17,201 nucleotides of DNA from Acidobacteriota bacterium (GCA_016177515.1 JACOUZ010000352.1:1-17201), one strand, 5' to 3'. Counted from the stretch's first letter, positions 1 through 8,069 are shown. The notes: generated from the sequence alone by a model not told the origin. A program made the numbers and translations.

Positions 1-254
1 AGAAAGCCGTACCCCGGGTGGATGGCGTCGGCGTCGGTGATCTCGGCGGCCGCGATCACCGCCCCGATGTTGAGGTAGGAATCCGCGTTGCGCGGGGGGC
101 CGATGCAGATGTCCTCGTCCGCGAACTTGACGTGCAGGGAGTCACTATCGGCGGTGGAGTAGACGGCCACCGTCTGGATGCCGAGCTCGCGGCAGGCCCA
201 GATGATGCGCAGGGCGATCTCGCCGCGATTGGCGATCAGGATTTTCTTGAACAT
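1..254 (-). CDS. accC: Biotin carboxylase AccC, N-terminal part (gene runs off the left edge)
   Basis: Biotin carboxylase is the ATP-dependent subunit of acetyl-CoA carboxylase; it carboxylates the biotin on AccB in the first step of fatty acid synthesis. Only the first 84 codons are visible. They match the family closely: the N-terminal MFKKILIANRGEIA motif, the VAVYS strand, and HPGYGF at residues 80-84, all part of the biotin carboxylase N-terminal domain. The ATG at 254 gives exactly the usual family start, although no clear Shine-Dalgarno precedes it. It begins 19 bp after the accB stop, the standard accB-accC order, so the two are very likely co-transcribed. Pyruvate or propionyl-CoA carboxylase subunits share this N-terminus, but a separate small accB next door favours AccC. 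The ATP-grasp domain lies outside the window. Confidence 0.95.
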   Translation of the reverse strand, partial: MFKKILIANRGEIALRIIWACRELGIQTVAVYSTADSDSLHVKFADEDICIGPPRNADSYLNIGAVIAAAEITDADAIHPGYGF

Positions 255-273
255 GGAGTGGAGCGGCGCCCGC

Positions 274-747
<474 letters not shown>

Positions 748-829
748 TCGTCCTCCGCCCATGCGGGATCTCTGTCGCGTCACTCTCACCTGCGCGTCGC
801 CGCCCAGAGGGACGCGCGGTGATGCCTGC

Positions 830-858
830 ATCATATCCCAAGGCGACCGGGAATGCGG
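830..858 (-). promoter_or_regulatory. Weak candidate promoter for accB-accC
   Basis: In the gap between the Roadblock gene and accB the minus strand reads TATGAT (forward 830-835), a 5/6 match to a sigma-70 -10 box, about 70-85 bp before the accB start. The position expected for a -35 box (853-858) reads CCGCAT, a poor match. accB may therefore have its own weak promoter in addition to read-through from the TPR-Roadblock transcript. This is only a sequence-level guess. Confidence 0.25.
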
Positions 859-890
859 GAATCCCCTCCGGCCGGGCCTGGAGCGGCGCG

Positions 891-1241
891 TCAGTCGGCA
901 ATCACCTGCTCGAGCTGCCGCCCCGCCTTCCAGGCCTCGAAACGGGCGCGGCCGGGGATGCCCTCCGGGCCGACCACGAGGCACAGGTAATAATCCCCGC
1001 CGATCGATCGCAGGATCGTGAGCCCCGAGCGGCAGGTGATCGAGATCTCCTCCAGGCGGTCCGCGCCGTTGTCCCTCGAGGGCGGCGCCCTCCTGGCCAG
1101 GGCGATGACCTCGGCCGAAGCCAGGTCGATGTTGAACGACCGGGCGGACACCTTCTCCACCGCGATGCCGTCCAGCCCGACCACCGCGGCCCCCAGTGCC
1201 TCGGGAGTCCTGTCGAGCAACTCACGCAGGAGCGCTTTCAT
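891..1241 (-). CDS. Roadblock/LC7-domain protein (MglB-like small regulator)
   Basis: This 116-residue protein is essentially one Roadblock/LC7 domain. It has an N-terminal helix (MKALLRELLDRTPEALGA), a strand pair around AVVGLDGIAVEKV, a central helix (LASAEVIALAR) and the C-terminal strands ILRSIGGDYYLCLVV, then a final helix. Bacterial members of this family, such as MglB, dimerise and act with small Ras-like GTPases of the MglA type to set cell polarity, including that of type IV pili; others have unknown partners. No MglA-like GTPase is in the window, so the partner is unknown. The ATG at 1241 overlaps the TGA of the upstream TPR gene (ATGA), which implies translational coupling. An upstream in-frame start at 1274 would lie within the TPR gene and is less likely. 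Confidence 0.85.
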   Translation of the reverse strand: MKALLRELLDRTPEALGAAVVGLDGIAVEKVSARSFNIDLASAEVIALARRAPPSRDNGADRLEEISITCRSGLTILRSIGGDYYLCLVVGPEGIPGRARFEAWKAGRQLEQVIAD

Positions 1242-2257
1242 CGCGGGCTCGCCCCCCCGGCGCTTCCGGAACACACCCTTTCCAGCCAGCGCTCCAGCCG
1301 GTGAATTCTGTGGTCCGGTCGAGGCGCCCCCGGTCCCGCGGATGGCGCGGCGACGGGAGCGGGCCGCTCGAAGCGGGCGGCGGCGGTCGGCGCGGGCATT
1401 CCGGCCGTGATATCAAGTCCTGGATCCGGGGCCGCCCCGGGATCTCCGGCGGCCGGCGGCGACAGGTCGGCGAGTCTCCGGGCTGCCCTCTGGTTGTCCG
1501 GATCGACCCGCAACATCGACCGGTATACCTCGACGGCCCTGTCGACCAGACCCTGGCGGAGGTAGAGCTCGGCCAGGGTGTTCGTTTGCAGGGCATCGTC
1601 TCGATCCCCCGCTTCCTCCACTGTCCCGGCTGGTGCGGCCGCCCGCGGCCCGGCCGAAGCGTCCGCCGATTCGCCTGCCGCCAGGCCGGCCCCGTCCAGG
1701 TCGCCGGTCTGAAAGTCGACTGCCGGATCGGCCGCGAGCGCCGCCGGCCGGGGCGCGGGAGCGGCCGGAAGAGCCGCCCGCGGAGGCTCACCCGGGTCGG
1801 CCGATTCCGCGGCGGCCGGCGCCCGTGCCGCCACCGGGCCCCCCGTGACCGCAGCCAGCAGTCCCTGGACCTCACGGTCTCCCGGGTAAAAGCGCAGGAT
1901 CGTGCGATACGTTTCGGCGGCCCCCCCCGGGTCGGACGTCTGTTTCTGCACGTCGGCCAGGAGCTTCCCCGCCAGATGATTCTCGGGCTGCAGCTCGAGC
2001 ACCTCCGAAAAGGCGCGTTTCGCCTGCATCAGGTCCCCGGCTTCCATGTGAGTGCGGCCAAGGGAGATGCGCGCCGTGTGGTAGGTCGGGTGTCGTTCCA
2101 GCCCCTCCAGGCAGACCTGGACCGCTTCCCGGTAGCGGCCCTCCTTGCGGTACTCCTCCGCCAGCTGCAGGAATGCCCTCGAGAGGGGATCGCGGGCGAT
2201 TCTCTCCTTCAGGGATTCGATCGTGACCTGGCGATCCGATGCGGGTCTTGCCATCAT
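1238..2257 (-). CDS. TPR-repeat protein coupled to the Roadblock gene
   Basis: This 339-residue soluble protein has no signal peptide or membrane segment. Residues about 24-130 form three TPR-like helix pairs (AFLQLAEEYRKEGRYREAVQ; ARISLGRTHMEAGDLMQAKRAF; GGAAETYRTILRFYPGD). An Ala/Pro-rich linker covers about 138-215, one more TPR follows at about 222-262 (LAELYLRQGLVDRAVEVYRSML), then a second Pro/Ala linker and a short, probably amphipathic helix at the C-terminus (RIHRLERWLERV, 317-328). TPR arrays usually bind other proteins; the partner is not known. The gene has its own strong promoter (2311-2340) and ends in an ATGA overlap with the Roadblock gene. Start: tandem ATGs at 2257 and 2254, neither with a good Shine-Dalgarno. 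The function cannot be assigned from sequence. Confidence 0.85.
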   Translation of the reverse strand: MMARPASDRQVTIESLKERIARDPLSRAFLQLAEEYRKEGRYREAVQVCLEGLERHPTYHTARISLGRTHMEAGDLMQAKRAFSEVLELQPENHLAGKLLADVQKQTSDPGGAAETYRTILRFYPGDREVQGLLAAVTGGPVAARAPAAAESADPGEPPRAALPAAPAPRPAALAADPAVDFQTGDLDGAGLAAGESADASAGPRAAAPAGTVEEAGDRDDALQTNTLAELYLRQGLVDRAVEVYRSMLRVDPDNQRAARRLADLSPPAAGDPGAAPDPGLDITAGMPAPTAAARFERPAPVAAPSAGPGAPRPDHRIHRLERWLERVCSGSAGGASPR

Positions 2258-2310
2258 CTAAACCATTGAAGTCATTGCATTAAGTATTTCGACGGGACCT
2301 CCGTCGGCCG

Positions 2311-2340
2311 ATTATAGGAAATGACGGAAAGGCTTGTCAA
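2311..2340 (-). promoter_or_regulatory. Consensus sigma-70 promoter for the TPR-Roadblock genes
   Basis: On the minus strand the sequence reads TTGACA (forward 2335-2340), an 18-bp spacer, then TATAAT (forward 2311-2316): both hexamers match the sigma-70 consensus perfectly. Transcription should begin near 2304, leaving a leader of about 47 nt before the TPR start at 2257. The -35 box shares bases with the T-tract of the pilQ terminator immediately upstream. Such a promoter should be strong and constitutive unless a repressor acts on it. Confidence 0.85.
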
Positions 2341-2371
2341 AAACGAAGCGCCCCCGTTCCTGCAGGGGCGC
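2337..2371 (-). terminator. Intrinsic terminator of the pilMNOPQ operon
   Basis: On the minus strand, about 90 nt after the pilQ stop, there is a perfect 7-bp stem GCGCCCC/GGGGCGC (forward arms 2365-2371 and 2348-2354) with a 10-nt loop. TTCG and then TTTTT (forward 2339-2343) follow, the classical rho-independent form. The T-tract runs directly into the TTGACA of the next promoter. Confidence 0.8.
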
Positions 2372-2460
2372 CGTCATTCACGGTGCGAGGAGGCACCAGG
2401 AGTCTCAGGGGACGATGCTGACGTTGCGCGGTCGGGAGCAGGACGTCCCGCCCCCCATCG

Positions 2461-5115
2461 TCATTGCCGGGCCTCCTGGGCCTCCGCCTTCTTCGAGATG
2501 CGCGGCGTGATGAAGATCAGGAGCTCGGTGTTCTTCCGGTTGACCGACTTGTTCTTGAACAGCCAGCCAAGGCCGGGGATCTTCGAAAGTCCCGGGACCC
2601 CCGCCTGGGTGACCGAGTCGTTCAGCTTGAAGATGCCACCGATGACGGCCGTGCCGCCGTCGGTGACCAGGATCTGCGTCTGGGCGCGCTCGGTGATGAT
2701 CGGCGGAACGTCACCCACGCGGTTCACGAAGTCGGGCGATGAATTGTCCACCCGGACGTCCATGATGACCGTCCCCTCCTTCGTTATTTGCGGGGTCACC
2801 TCGAGCTTCAACGACGCCGAGATGAACTCGACATTGATCTGGGTCGCCGTGGTGCTGACGACCGGGATCTGCACGCCTTGCTCGATCACCGCCTTCTGGT
2901 TGTTCTGCGTGGCGATGCGCGGCGACGACAGCACCTTGATGTCGCCGTTCAGCTCGAACGCCTCGAGCTGCAGGTCCAGGGAGAATCCGTCCAGCGCCAG
3001 GCTGCCATAGGAGATCCCCAGGATGCCGGCTGCGGCCGCCGCGCCCAGGTTGACATCATAAGTCAGGTCGGTCTGCCTGCCGCTTATGGTGGTGCTCTTG
3101 GCGGCCCCCCAGATGACGCCCAGGTCGCGCTCGAACTCACGGTCGGTCTCGACGATGCGCGCCTCGATCACGACCTGCGGAGTCTGCTCGTCCAGGGCGT
3201 CGATCAGGCGGTTGATGGGATCCTGGCGATCACGCAGGTCGCTGATGATGAGGGTGTTGGTCCGGGCATCCATGATGACGTCGCCCCGCTTCGACATGAT
3301 CTTCTTGATGATCGGCGTGACGGCCTCGGCCTTGGCGTACGACAGGCTGCGGGTGAAGGTGATCGGCTCCTCCTCGAGCTGCTGCGCCTCGAGCAGCGCC
3401 TTGCGGGCCGCCGCCTCCGAGGCCAGTTTCTGCGTGGTGGCGATGCGGATGACGTTGTTCTCGAACACCTTGTCCAGCCCGTTGTTTTTCAGGATGATGT
3501 CGAGCGCCTGATCTTCGGGAACGTTTTCCAGGACAATCGTCAGCGTCCCCGAGACGGCCGGATCCAGGACGATGTTGAAGCCGGTGATCTCGTGGAACAG
3601 CCGGAAGACGTCCTTCAGATCGGCGTCCTTGAAGTTCAGCGAGATCCGCTTGCCGGTGTACTTCGGGCCGGTGTCGGAGATGGCGCGGGAGGAAAACCGG
3701 CTGCCCTGGGAAATCATGACATTCCCGCTCGCGTCCTGGTCCGCGGGGCGGAAGGCCACCTCCCGGTCCGCCGGGCGCGACTCCACCTTGACGCCGCCCG
3801 CGGCCACCAGGGGATTGACCGGCTTCTCCGCGGCGGGGGCCTCGGCCGGCTCCCCGGTTTCGGGGACCGGCGCCGTCTCGGGCAGGGCAAAGGCTTCGGC
3901 CAGAGCGGACGATGCCGCCTCCACACCCGCGGCGTCGGGCGCGGCTCCCGGCGTCTCCGCGGTTACGGCCGCGGCCGCCGGCCCCGGGGCGGACGGGGGC
4001 GCGGTCTCGAGGGCATGCCGCACGCCCTCCTCGGTGAAGTCGACGACCAGCCCGCTGTCGGTCGGGACGATCGCATACGGCCGGGGCGCGGTCATGTCGA
4101 GGACGACGCGCACGACCGGCTTCGGCCGGGTCGCGAACTGCGCCACACGCACACGCGACAGGCCGCCCGATCCGACCGCGACTGACTTGGTGGGGGTCCT
4201 GTCCACCACGCCGACGAGGTCGATGACCAGGCGCGGCGGGTTCTTCAGTTCGAAGTGCTCGTGGGCCAGACCGCCGTCCGCGGTCAGGACGACGGTGCGC
4301 CCGGAGTCGTCGCCGCGCGCTTCCACCGCCAGCAGGGCGTTCGCGTGCGTGCCGCCCGGCGCCACCCCCCGGCTCACCTTCACCGGTTGCATGGACGGCC
4401 GCTCCGGGGCCGGGCGGACGGGCGATTCGGCCGGCGCGGGCGTTCCCGCGGGAGCGCCCGTCTCGGCAAGGGCCTGCAGTTCACCGGTCTGGGAACCCGT
4501 TTCCACGCTCGCGCCTGATTCGGGCGCCTGCGACACGGTCTCCAGAGGCGCGCCCTCGGCGCTTTCGGGCTGCGACGATTCGACGGACGGCACCCCTTCC
4601 GGCGTCGCTTCCTGGCCGGCCGCTTCGCCGCCAGCCTGGACATCCTCCGCCACCACCGGCTCTTCCGGCGCGTTGCCGGACTCGCCGAGAGACGGGAAAT
4701 CGACGATCAGGTCATGGCCTTCGAGCCGGATGGAGTGCTGGGACGCCAGGACGTTCTTGAACTCGAACTTGGCAATCTTGCCGCCGTCCACGCTCTCGAC
4801 GGAGGTGACCCGCACGCCTTCGACCTGGGGCGTGCCGAGCTGGACCTCCTGAGCCAGCCCCTCCACATGCACGTCGAGGAGCTCGAGGACCAGCGTCGTG
4901 GGATCCGGCTGGTAGGAGGTGTAGCTGAACGGGTAGTTCCCCCTCAGGACGACCTCGGTGCCTGCCGGCGTCTCCTGGTGGTCGATGGAGTTGATGACCA
5001 CCGCGGACGGCGCGTTGAGCACCGCCTGACCCGGCTCGCTGACGGGCGGATTGCCCGAGCATCGCAGGGCGGCCGCGGCGATCGTGATCAGGATCGCGAC
5101 CTTCCCGTACCTCAT
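2461..5115 (-). CDS. pilQ: Type IV pilus secretin PilQ
   Basis: PilQ forms the outer-membrane ring through which the pilus fibre passes. The 884 residues show an N-terminal signal segment (about 1-19), a first AMIN domain (about 38-141), an acidic Ala/Pro/Glu-rich linker (about 145-240), a second AMIN domain (about 257-361), another low-complexity linker (about 365-435), an STN/N0 domain (about 489-560), a secretin N1 domain (about 584-643) and the secretin barrel domain (about 645-873) with VPGLSKIPGLGWLF and the terminal LLIFITPRI. AMIN domains typically bind peptidoglycan. Cys19 follows a hydrophobic stretch, but Arg at -1 is not a proper lipobox. The ATG overlaps the pilP stop (ATGA) and a strong GGAGGAGGG lies 6 nt upstream. 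It is the last gene of the pil cluster. Confidence 0.97.
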   Translation of the reverse strand: MRYGKVAILITIAAAALRCSGNPPVSEPGQAVLNAPSAVVINSIDHQETPAGTEVVLRGNYPFSYTSYQPDPTTLVLELLDVHVEGLAQEVQLGTPQVEGVRVTSVESVDGGKIAKFEFKNVLASQHSIRLEGHDLIVDFPSLGESGNAPEEPVVAEDVQAGGEAAGQEATPEGVPSVESSQPESAEGAPLETVSQAPESGASVETGSQTGELQALAETGAPAGTPAPAESPVRPAPERPSMQPVKVSRGVAPGGTHANALLAVEARGDDSGRTVVLTADGGLAHEHFELKNPPRLVIDLVGVVDRTPTKSVAVGSGGLSRVRVAQFATRPKPVVRVVLDMTAPRPYAIVPTDSGLVVDFTEEGVRHALETAPPSAPGPAAAAVTAETPGAAPDAAGVEAASSALAEAFALPETAPVPETGEPAEAPAAEKPVNPLVAAGGVKVESRPADREVAFRPADQDASGNVMISQGSRFSSRAISDTGPKYTGKRISLNFKDADLKDVFRLFHEITGFNIVLDPAVSGTLTIVLENVPEDQALDIILKNNGLDKVFENNVIRIATTQKLASEAAARKALLEAQQLEEEPITFTRSLSYAKAEAVTPIIKKIMSKRGDVIMDARTNTLIISDLRDRQDPINRLIDALDEQTPQVVIEARIVETDREFERDLGVIWGAAKSTTISGRQTDLTYDVNLGAAAAAGILGISYGSLALDGFSLDLQLEAFELNGDIKVLSSPRIATQNNQKAVIEQGVQIPVVSTTATQINVEFISASLKLEVTPQITKEGTVIMDVRVDNSSPDFVNRVGDVPPIITERAQTQILVTDGGTAVIGGIFKLNDSVTQAGVPGLSKIPGLGWLFKNKSVNRKNTELLIFITPRISKKAEAQEARQ

Positions 5116-5648
5116 AAGCTACCCTCCTCCGCTGTCGTCAGCCTCTTCGATACGTCCCTGTACGGTTTGATGCTGCGGGGATCGTTGATGTCCTGGCGGA
5201 ACACGACCGTCCCGGTCCTGCGATCGATCCGGACGATCTTGCCGTCGTAAAGAGTGTCCCCCACCTTCATGAAATAGCCCTTGTTGTCGCTGCCGTTGAA
5301 AAACGCGAGGTGGGATTTTCCCTTCTGCACGATGCCGACCAGATCGACCTCGGAAATCAGCATGCCCGCGATGCCCCTGGGGCGGGGGCCCCTGCCGATC
5401 GCATTCATGGCGTCGACCAGCGAGCGGAACGGGTCGCGCCGGCCGGCGGGGTCATAGGTGAACCCGCGTCCGGAGAGCATCGCTTCGTTGTCCTGCATGA
5501 TCCGGTTGATCGTCTCCGTGTCCTGCGGCGCCGCGGCTCCATCCGGGGGAGGGGTGGCCGCGGTCGGATCCTCCGCATGCGCGCCGGGACAGAAGACGAG
5601 GGACAGGCCGAGGACCAGGGAGGCAGGGCGGAGCAGTCGTCGGCTCAT
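5112..5648 (-). CDS. pilP: Type IV pilus assembly protein PilP
   Basis: PilP is the periplasmic protein that links the inner-membrane PilN/PilO complex to the PilQ secretin. The 178-residue product begins with a signal peptide (basic MSRRLLR, hydrophobic core, probable signal peptidase I site after AHA at residue 25). A Cys lies in the hydrophobic region (VFC) but lacks a normal lipobox, so a lipoprotein form, common in other PilP proteins, is doubtful here. The family signature follows: YDPAGRRDPF, then the beta-rich HR domain from about residue 90 (LVGIVQKGKSHLAFF, GYFMKVGDTLYDGKIVRI, VVFRQDI). The start at 5648 is fixed by an ATGA overlap with pilO and by GGGAGGGG upstream. The stop overlaps the pilQ start. 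Confidence 0.95.
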   Translation of the reverse strand: MSRRLLRPASLVLGLSLVFCPGAHAEDPTAATPPPDGAAAPQDTETINRIMQDNEAMLSGRGFTYDPAGRRDPFRSLVDAMNAIGRGPRPRGIAGMLISEVDLVGIVQKGKSHLAFFNGSDNKGYFMKVGDTLYDGKIVRIDRRTGTVVFRQDINDPRSIKPYRDVSKRLTTAEEGSL

Positions 5649-6214
5649 TGGGTCGCCCCTCCCTGGTCGTCGTAGACGAAGGTCGTGGCGGTGAAGGTCG
5701 AGTGGATCGAGTGCGTCCCGCCGCCGACGGCGTTGATCGCGACGCCACTCACGTTGATGATGCGCGAATACTTGCTGATGCGGTCGAAGAAGACCCCGAG
5801 GTCGTGGTAGTCGCCTTCCACGTCCATCAGAATCGGGAATTCCTTGTAGAATTCCACCGTGCGCAGCGCCCCGGGATTGAACTGCCTCAGGTCCAGGTTG
5901 GACTGGTCGGCCAGGTTCTTGACCCATTTGAGAAGCTCGCCCGTCTCCGGCTCGGTCGGCAGGATGGCCAGGAGATCGTTGAGCTTGAGCTGCAGATTCT
6001 CGATTTCCTTCTCGAACTCCGGCAGCTTCGCCTCGAACGCCTGCCCCTTGCGGATCTCGGTCTGCAGCGCCTCCAGCTCGCCGCGGTAGCCGGCGTTCTT
6101 CTTGGCCATGTCGGAGAAATTCGGGTAGGCCATCCAGGCCACGGCGACGAGGGCGATCGCCATGCCGGCGACCACCGCGAACTGGCCCCAGAACGGCAGC
6201 TTCTTGAAGTCCAT
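5645..6214 (-). CDS. pilO: Type IV pilus inner-membrane protein PilO
   Basis: PilO pairs with PilN in the inner membrane to form the alignment complex of the pilus machine. The 189 residues comprise a short cytoplasmic N-terminus (MDFKKLPFWGQ), one transmembrane segment (about 12-31), a coiled coil (about 35-85, rich in Glu/Lys/Leu heptads) and a periplasmic ferredoxin-like domain. The family stretches LLAILPTEPETGELL and YHDLGVFFDRISKYSRIINV are clear. The start is 9 bp downstream of the pilN stop, and the gene ends in an ATGA overlap with pilP. Confidence 0.95.
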   Translation of the reverse strand: MDFKKLPFWGQFAVVAGMAIALVAVAWMAYPNFSDMAKKNAGYRGELEALQTEIRKGQAFEAKLPEFEKEIENLQLKLNDLLAILPTEPETGELLKWVKNLADQSNLDLRQFNPGALRTVEFYKEFPILMDVEGDYHDLGVFFDRISKYSRIINVSGVAINAVGGGTHSIHSTFTATTFVYDDQGGATQ

Positions 6215-6223
6215 CGTCGCCCT

Positions 6224-6832
6224 CTACCCGCCCGCCGGCGGGTTCTCGCCGCTCGCCTCGGCCTGCCCTTCCGGATGCGCCAGGAACTGGCAGGTGAGGG
6301 AGAACGTCACGCCGACGGGGATCGCGGAGATCGATCCCATCACCACGTTCTGGAAATACCGGGACCCCGTCAGGTTGTTGTAGAAGTTTGAGACCGCGTT
6401 ATAGGTCGTGGCCTTGCCCTGGATGGTGATGCTCTGACCGGCCTCGTTCATGCTGTCGAGCCACAGGAAGTCGGGCAGCTGCTTGCTCACCTCGTCGAGC
6501 AGGTGCACGGGCCCGCTCTGATTGCGCTTGAGCTGGGTGATCAGGCTGATCTTGCGCTCCAGCAGCTCCTTCTTGGCCTTGTACTCTTCGCCCTTCTTGA
6601 TGATCGCCTGCAGGCGCTCCTTCTCGGCCTGGGCCTTGACGATTTCGCTCTTCAGCTGTCGTCGCTCGCTCTCCAGGCTGTACCAGCGCCAGCCGACGAA
6701 CAGCAGGGCCAGGATCACGACGCCGGCCATCAGGACGTTCTGGCCCAGCGTGCCCACGCCCTCGAACTTCGGGACCTTGGCGGCGCGCGCCTTGGCCTTT
6801 TCCGTCCCGGCCAGGAGGTTGATTTTGATCAT
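6224..6832 (-). CDS. pilN: Type IV pilus inner-membrane protein PilN
   Basis: PilN binds cytoplasmic PilM through its short N-terminal peptide and PilO through its periplasmic part. The 202-residue product starts with MIKINLL, the conserved PilM-binding motif. A basic stretch, one transmembrane segment (about 31-50), a coiled coil (about 51-105) and a periplasmic domain with LPDFLWLDSMNEAGQSITI and a beta-rich end follow. The Gly/Pro-rich C-terminal tail looks disordered. The ATG at 6832 overlaps the pilM stop (ATGA), so PilM and PilN translation is likely coupled. Confidence 0.95.
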   Translation of the reverse strand: MIKINLLAGTEKAKARAAKVPKFEGVGTLGQNVLMAGVVILALLFVGWRWYSLESERRQLKSEIVKAQAEKERLQAIIKKGEEYKAKKELLERKISLITQLKRNQSGPVHLLDEVSKQLPDFLWLDSMNEAGQSITIQGKATTYNAVSNFYNNLTGSRYFQNVVMGSISAIPVGVTFSLTCQFLAHPEGQAEASGENPPAGG

Positions 6833-7893
6833 CGGTTGTCCCCCGGGCGGCGGGCGGCCAGGCCGACGGCGATCGAAGCGCTCGATCCGAGGTCTTCGAC
6901 CATCTCCGGGGAGATGCCCTTGCCGACCTGCACGCGGTTGAAGGGGTTGAGCGGCTCCACCGGGATGCTGAAACGCTCGGCCAGCGCCTCGCGCAGGTGC
7001 GGGATGCGCGACGAGCCGCCGGCGATGATCAGGGTCTCGATGTTCTCGCCCGGCGTGGTGTTCTTGAAGAAATCAATGGTCTTCTGGATCTCGGCGCCGA
7101 TGAAATCGTTCACCGAGGCGATGATCGGGCTGACGTTTTCGACCGGGATGCCGTCGACCTCGTCGCCGCGCTTCAGCGCCTCCGCCTGCTCGAAGCTCAG
7201 GTTCAGCTCCTTGCGGATGGCATCGTTGTAGTGGTTCCCCCCGACCGAGATGTCGCGCCAGAATATCGACGTGGCGCCCTTGAGAATGGCCACGTTGGTG
7301 GTGGACGCCCCGATGTTCACCAGGGCGCGGGCGACCGCTGGATCGGAGTCGTAGTTCATCTCGTAGCAGTTCTGCAGCGCGAAAACGTCCACGTCGACCA
7401 CGACCGGGTTGCGCCCGGCCTGGCTGACCACGGAGGTGTAGTCGTTGATCTTGTCCTTCTTGGCGGCGACCAGCAGCACGTCCATGTTCCCTTCGCCACC
7501 CGACGCCCCCTTCAGGACCTGGTAGGCGAGATTGACGTCCTGGACGTCGAACGGGATGTACTGCTCGGCCTCCCAGGGGATGACCTCGGCCAGCTCTTCC
7601 TCCGAGGTCGCCGGGATGGAGATCTTCTTGATGATCACGCTGTGCCCCGAGAGGGCGATCGCCACGTCACCGCCCTTGATCTTGCGCGACGTGAAGGCCC
7701 GCTGCACGGTATCTACGACCAGTCCGGCGTCCATGATGGCGCCGTCCACGATGGCCTCGGGAGACAGCCGCTCGAGGGCCACGTTCAGGAGCTGGTACCC
7801 GCGGCCCTTGCCGAGGTCCCTGAGCTCGACAACCTTGACGGCACTCGATCCGATGTCCAGACCCACCAGATTTCTTGGCTTTGAGAAGAACAC
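6829..7893 (-). CDS. pilM: Type IV pilus assembly ATPase-like protein PilM
   Basis: PilM is a cytoplasmic actin/FtsA-like protein that docks on the N-terminus of PilN. The 354 residues carry the actin-fold phosphate loop LVGLDIGSSAVKVVEL near the N-terminus, the PilM stretch VIPWEAEQYIPFD, the second phosphate region ALVNIGASTTNVAIL, and the adenosine motif IIAGGSSRIPHLREAL. The start is GTG at 7893, supported by AAAGGAG (forward 7901-7907) 7 nt upstream and by the family-typical beginning FFSKPRNLVGLDIG. It is the first gene of the pil cluster; a candidate promoter lies about 80-105 bp upstream. Confidence 0.96.
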   Translation of the reverse strand: MFFSKPRNLVGLDIGSSAVKVVELRDLGKGRGYQLLNVALERLSPEAIVDGAIMDAGLVVDTVQRAFTSRKIKGGDVAIALSGHSVIIKKISIPATSEEELAEVIPWEAEQYIPFDVQDVNLAYQVLKGASGGEGNMDVLLVAAKKDKINDYTSVVSQAGRNPVVVDVDVFALQNCYEMNYDSDPAVARALVNIGASTTNVAILKGATSIFWRDISVGGNHYNDAIRKELNLSFEQAEALKRGDEVDGIPVENVSPIIASVNDFIGAEIQKTIDFFKNTTPGENIETLIIAGGSSRIPHLREALAERFSIPVEPLNPFNRVQVGKGISPEMVEDLGSSASIAVGLAARRPGDNR

Positions 7894-7970
7894 CGCAGGG
7901 CTCCTTTAACCTCTGGCGTTTCGGCAGGTTGCGGCCGACCGATCCGTGTGCTTCTTTTTCACGAAAGTTC

Positions 7971-7998
7971 AATATATTCCGCGACTCCATTTTTGCAA
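7971..7998 (-). promoter_or_regulatory. Candidate promoter of the pil operon
   Basis: The minus strand reads TTGCAA (forward 7993-7998), a 16-bp spacer and TATATT (forward 7971-7976). Both are fair matches to sigma-70 boxes. Transcription would begin around 7964 and give a leader of about 70 nt. I saw no sigma-54 motif (TGGCAC-N5-TTGC), the type that drives pilin promoters in some proteobacteria. Confidence 0.45.
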
Positions 7999-8036
7999 GT
8001 TACGGGCTCAAAAACGAAGACCACAGTATCGCGATT

Positions 8037-8069
8037 CACATATGTTGCTGACACTGAATGAGATATGTG
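8037..8069. repeat. Inverted repeat CACATAT-N19-ATATGTG
   Basis: Two perfect 7-bp arms (8037-8043 and 8063-8069) flank 19 bp. The dyad lies between the candidate pilM promoter and the candidate rpmB promoter. The arm-to-arm distance of about 26 bp, between 2 and 3 helical turns, could suit a dimeric regulator or a DNA loop. Chance is possible for 7-bp arms. Confidence 0.4.

Noticed and set aside
4400..4680. Repeat array in the pilQ linker
   Set aside because: The sequence is biased in composition (Ala/Pro/Glu/Gly), with loosely similar short stretches but no regular repeat unit.
2788..4852. Long plus-strand open frames (465 and 426 codons) opposite pilQ
   Set aside because: Both are antisense to a complete PilQ with all its domains. 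Their low-complexity composition mirrors the pilQ linkers.
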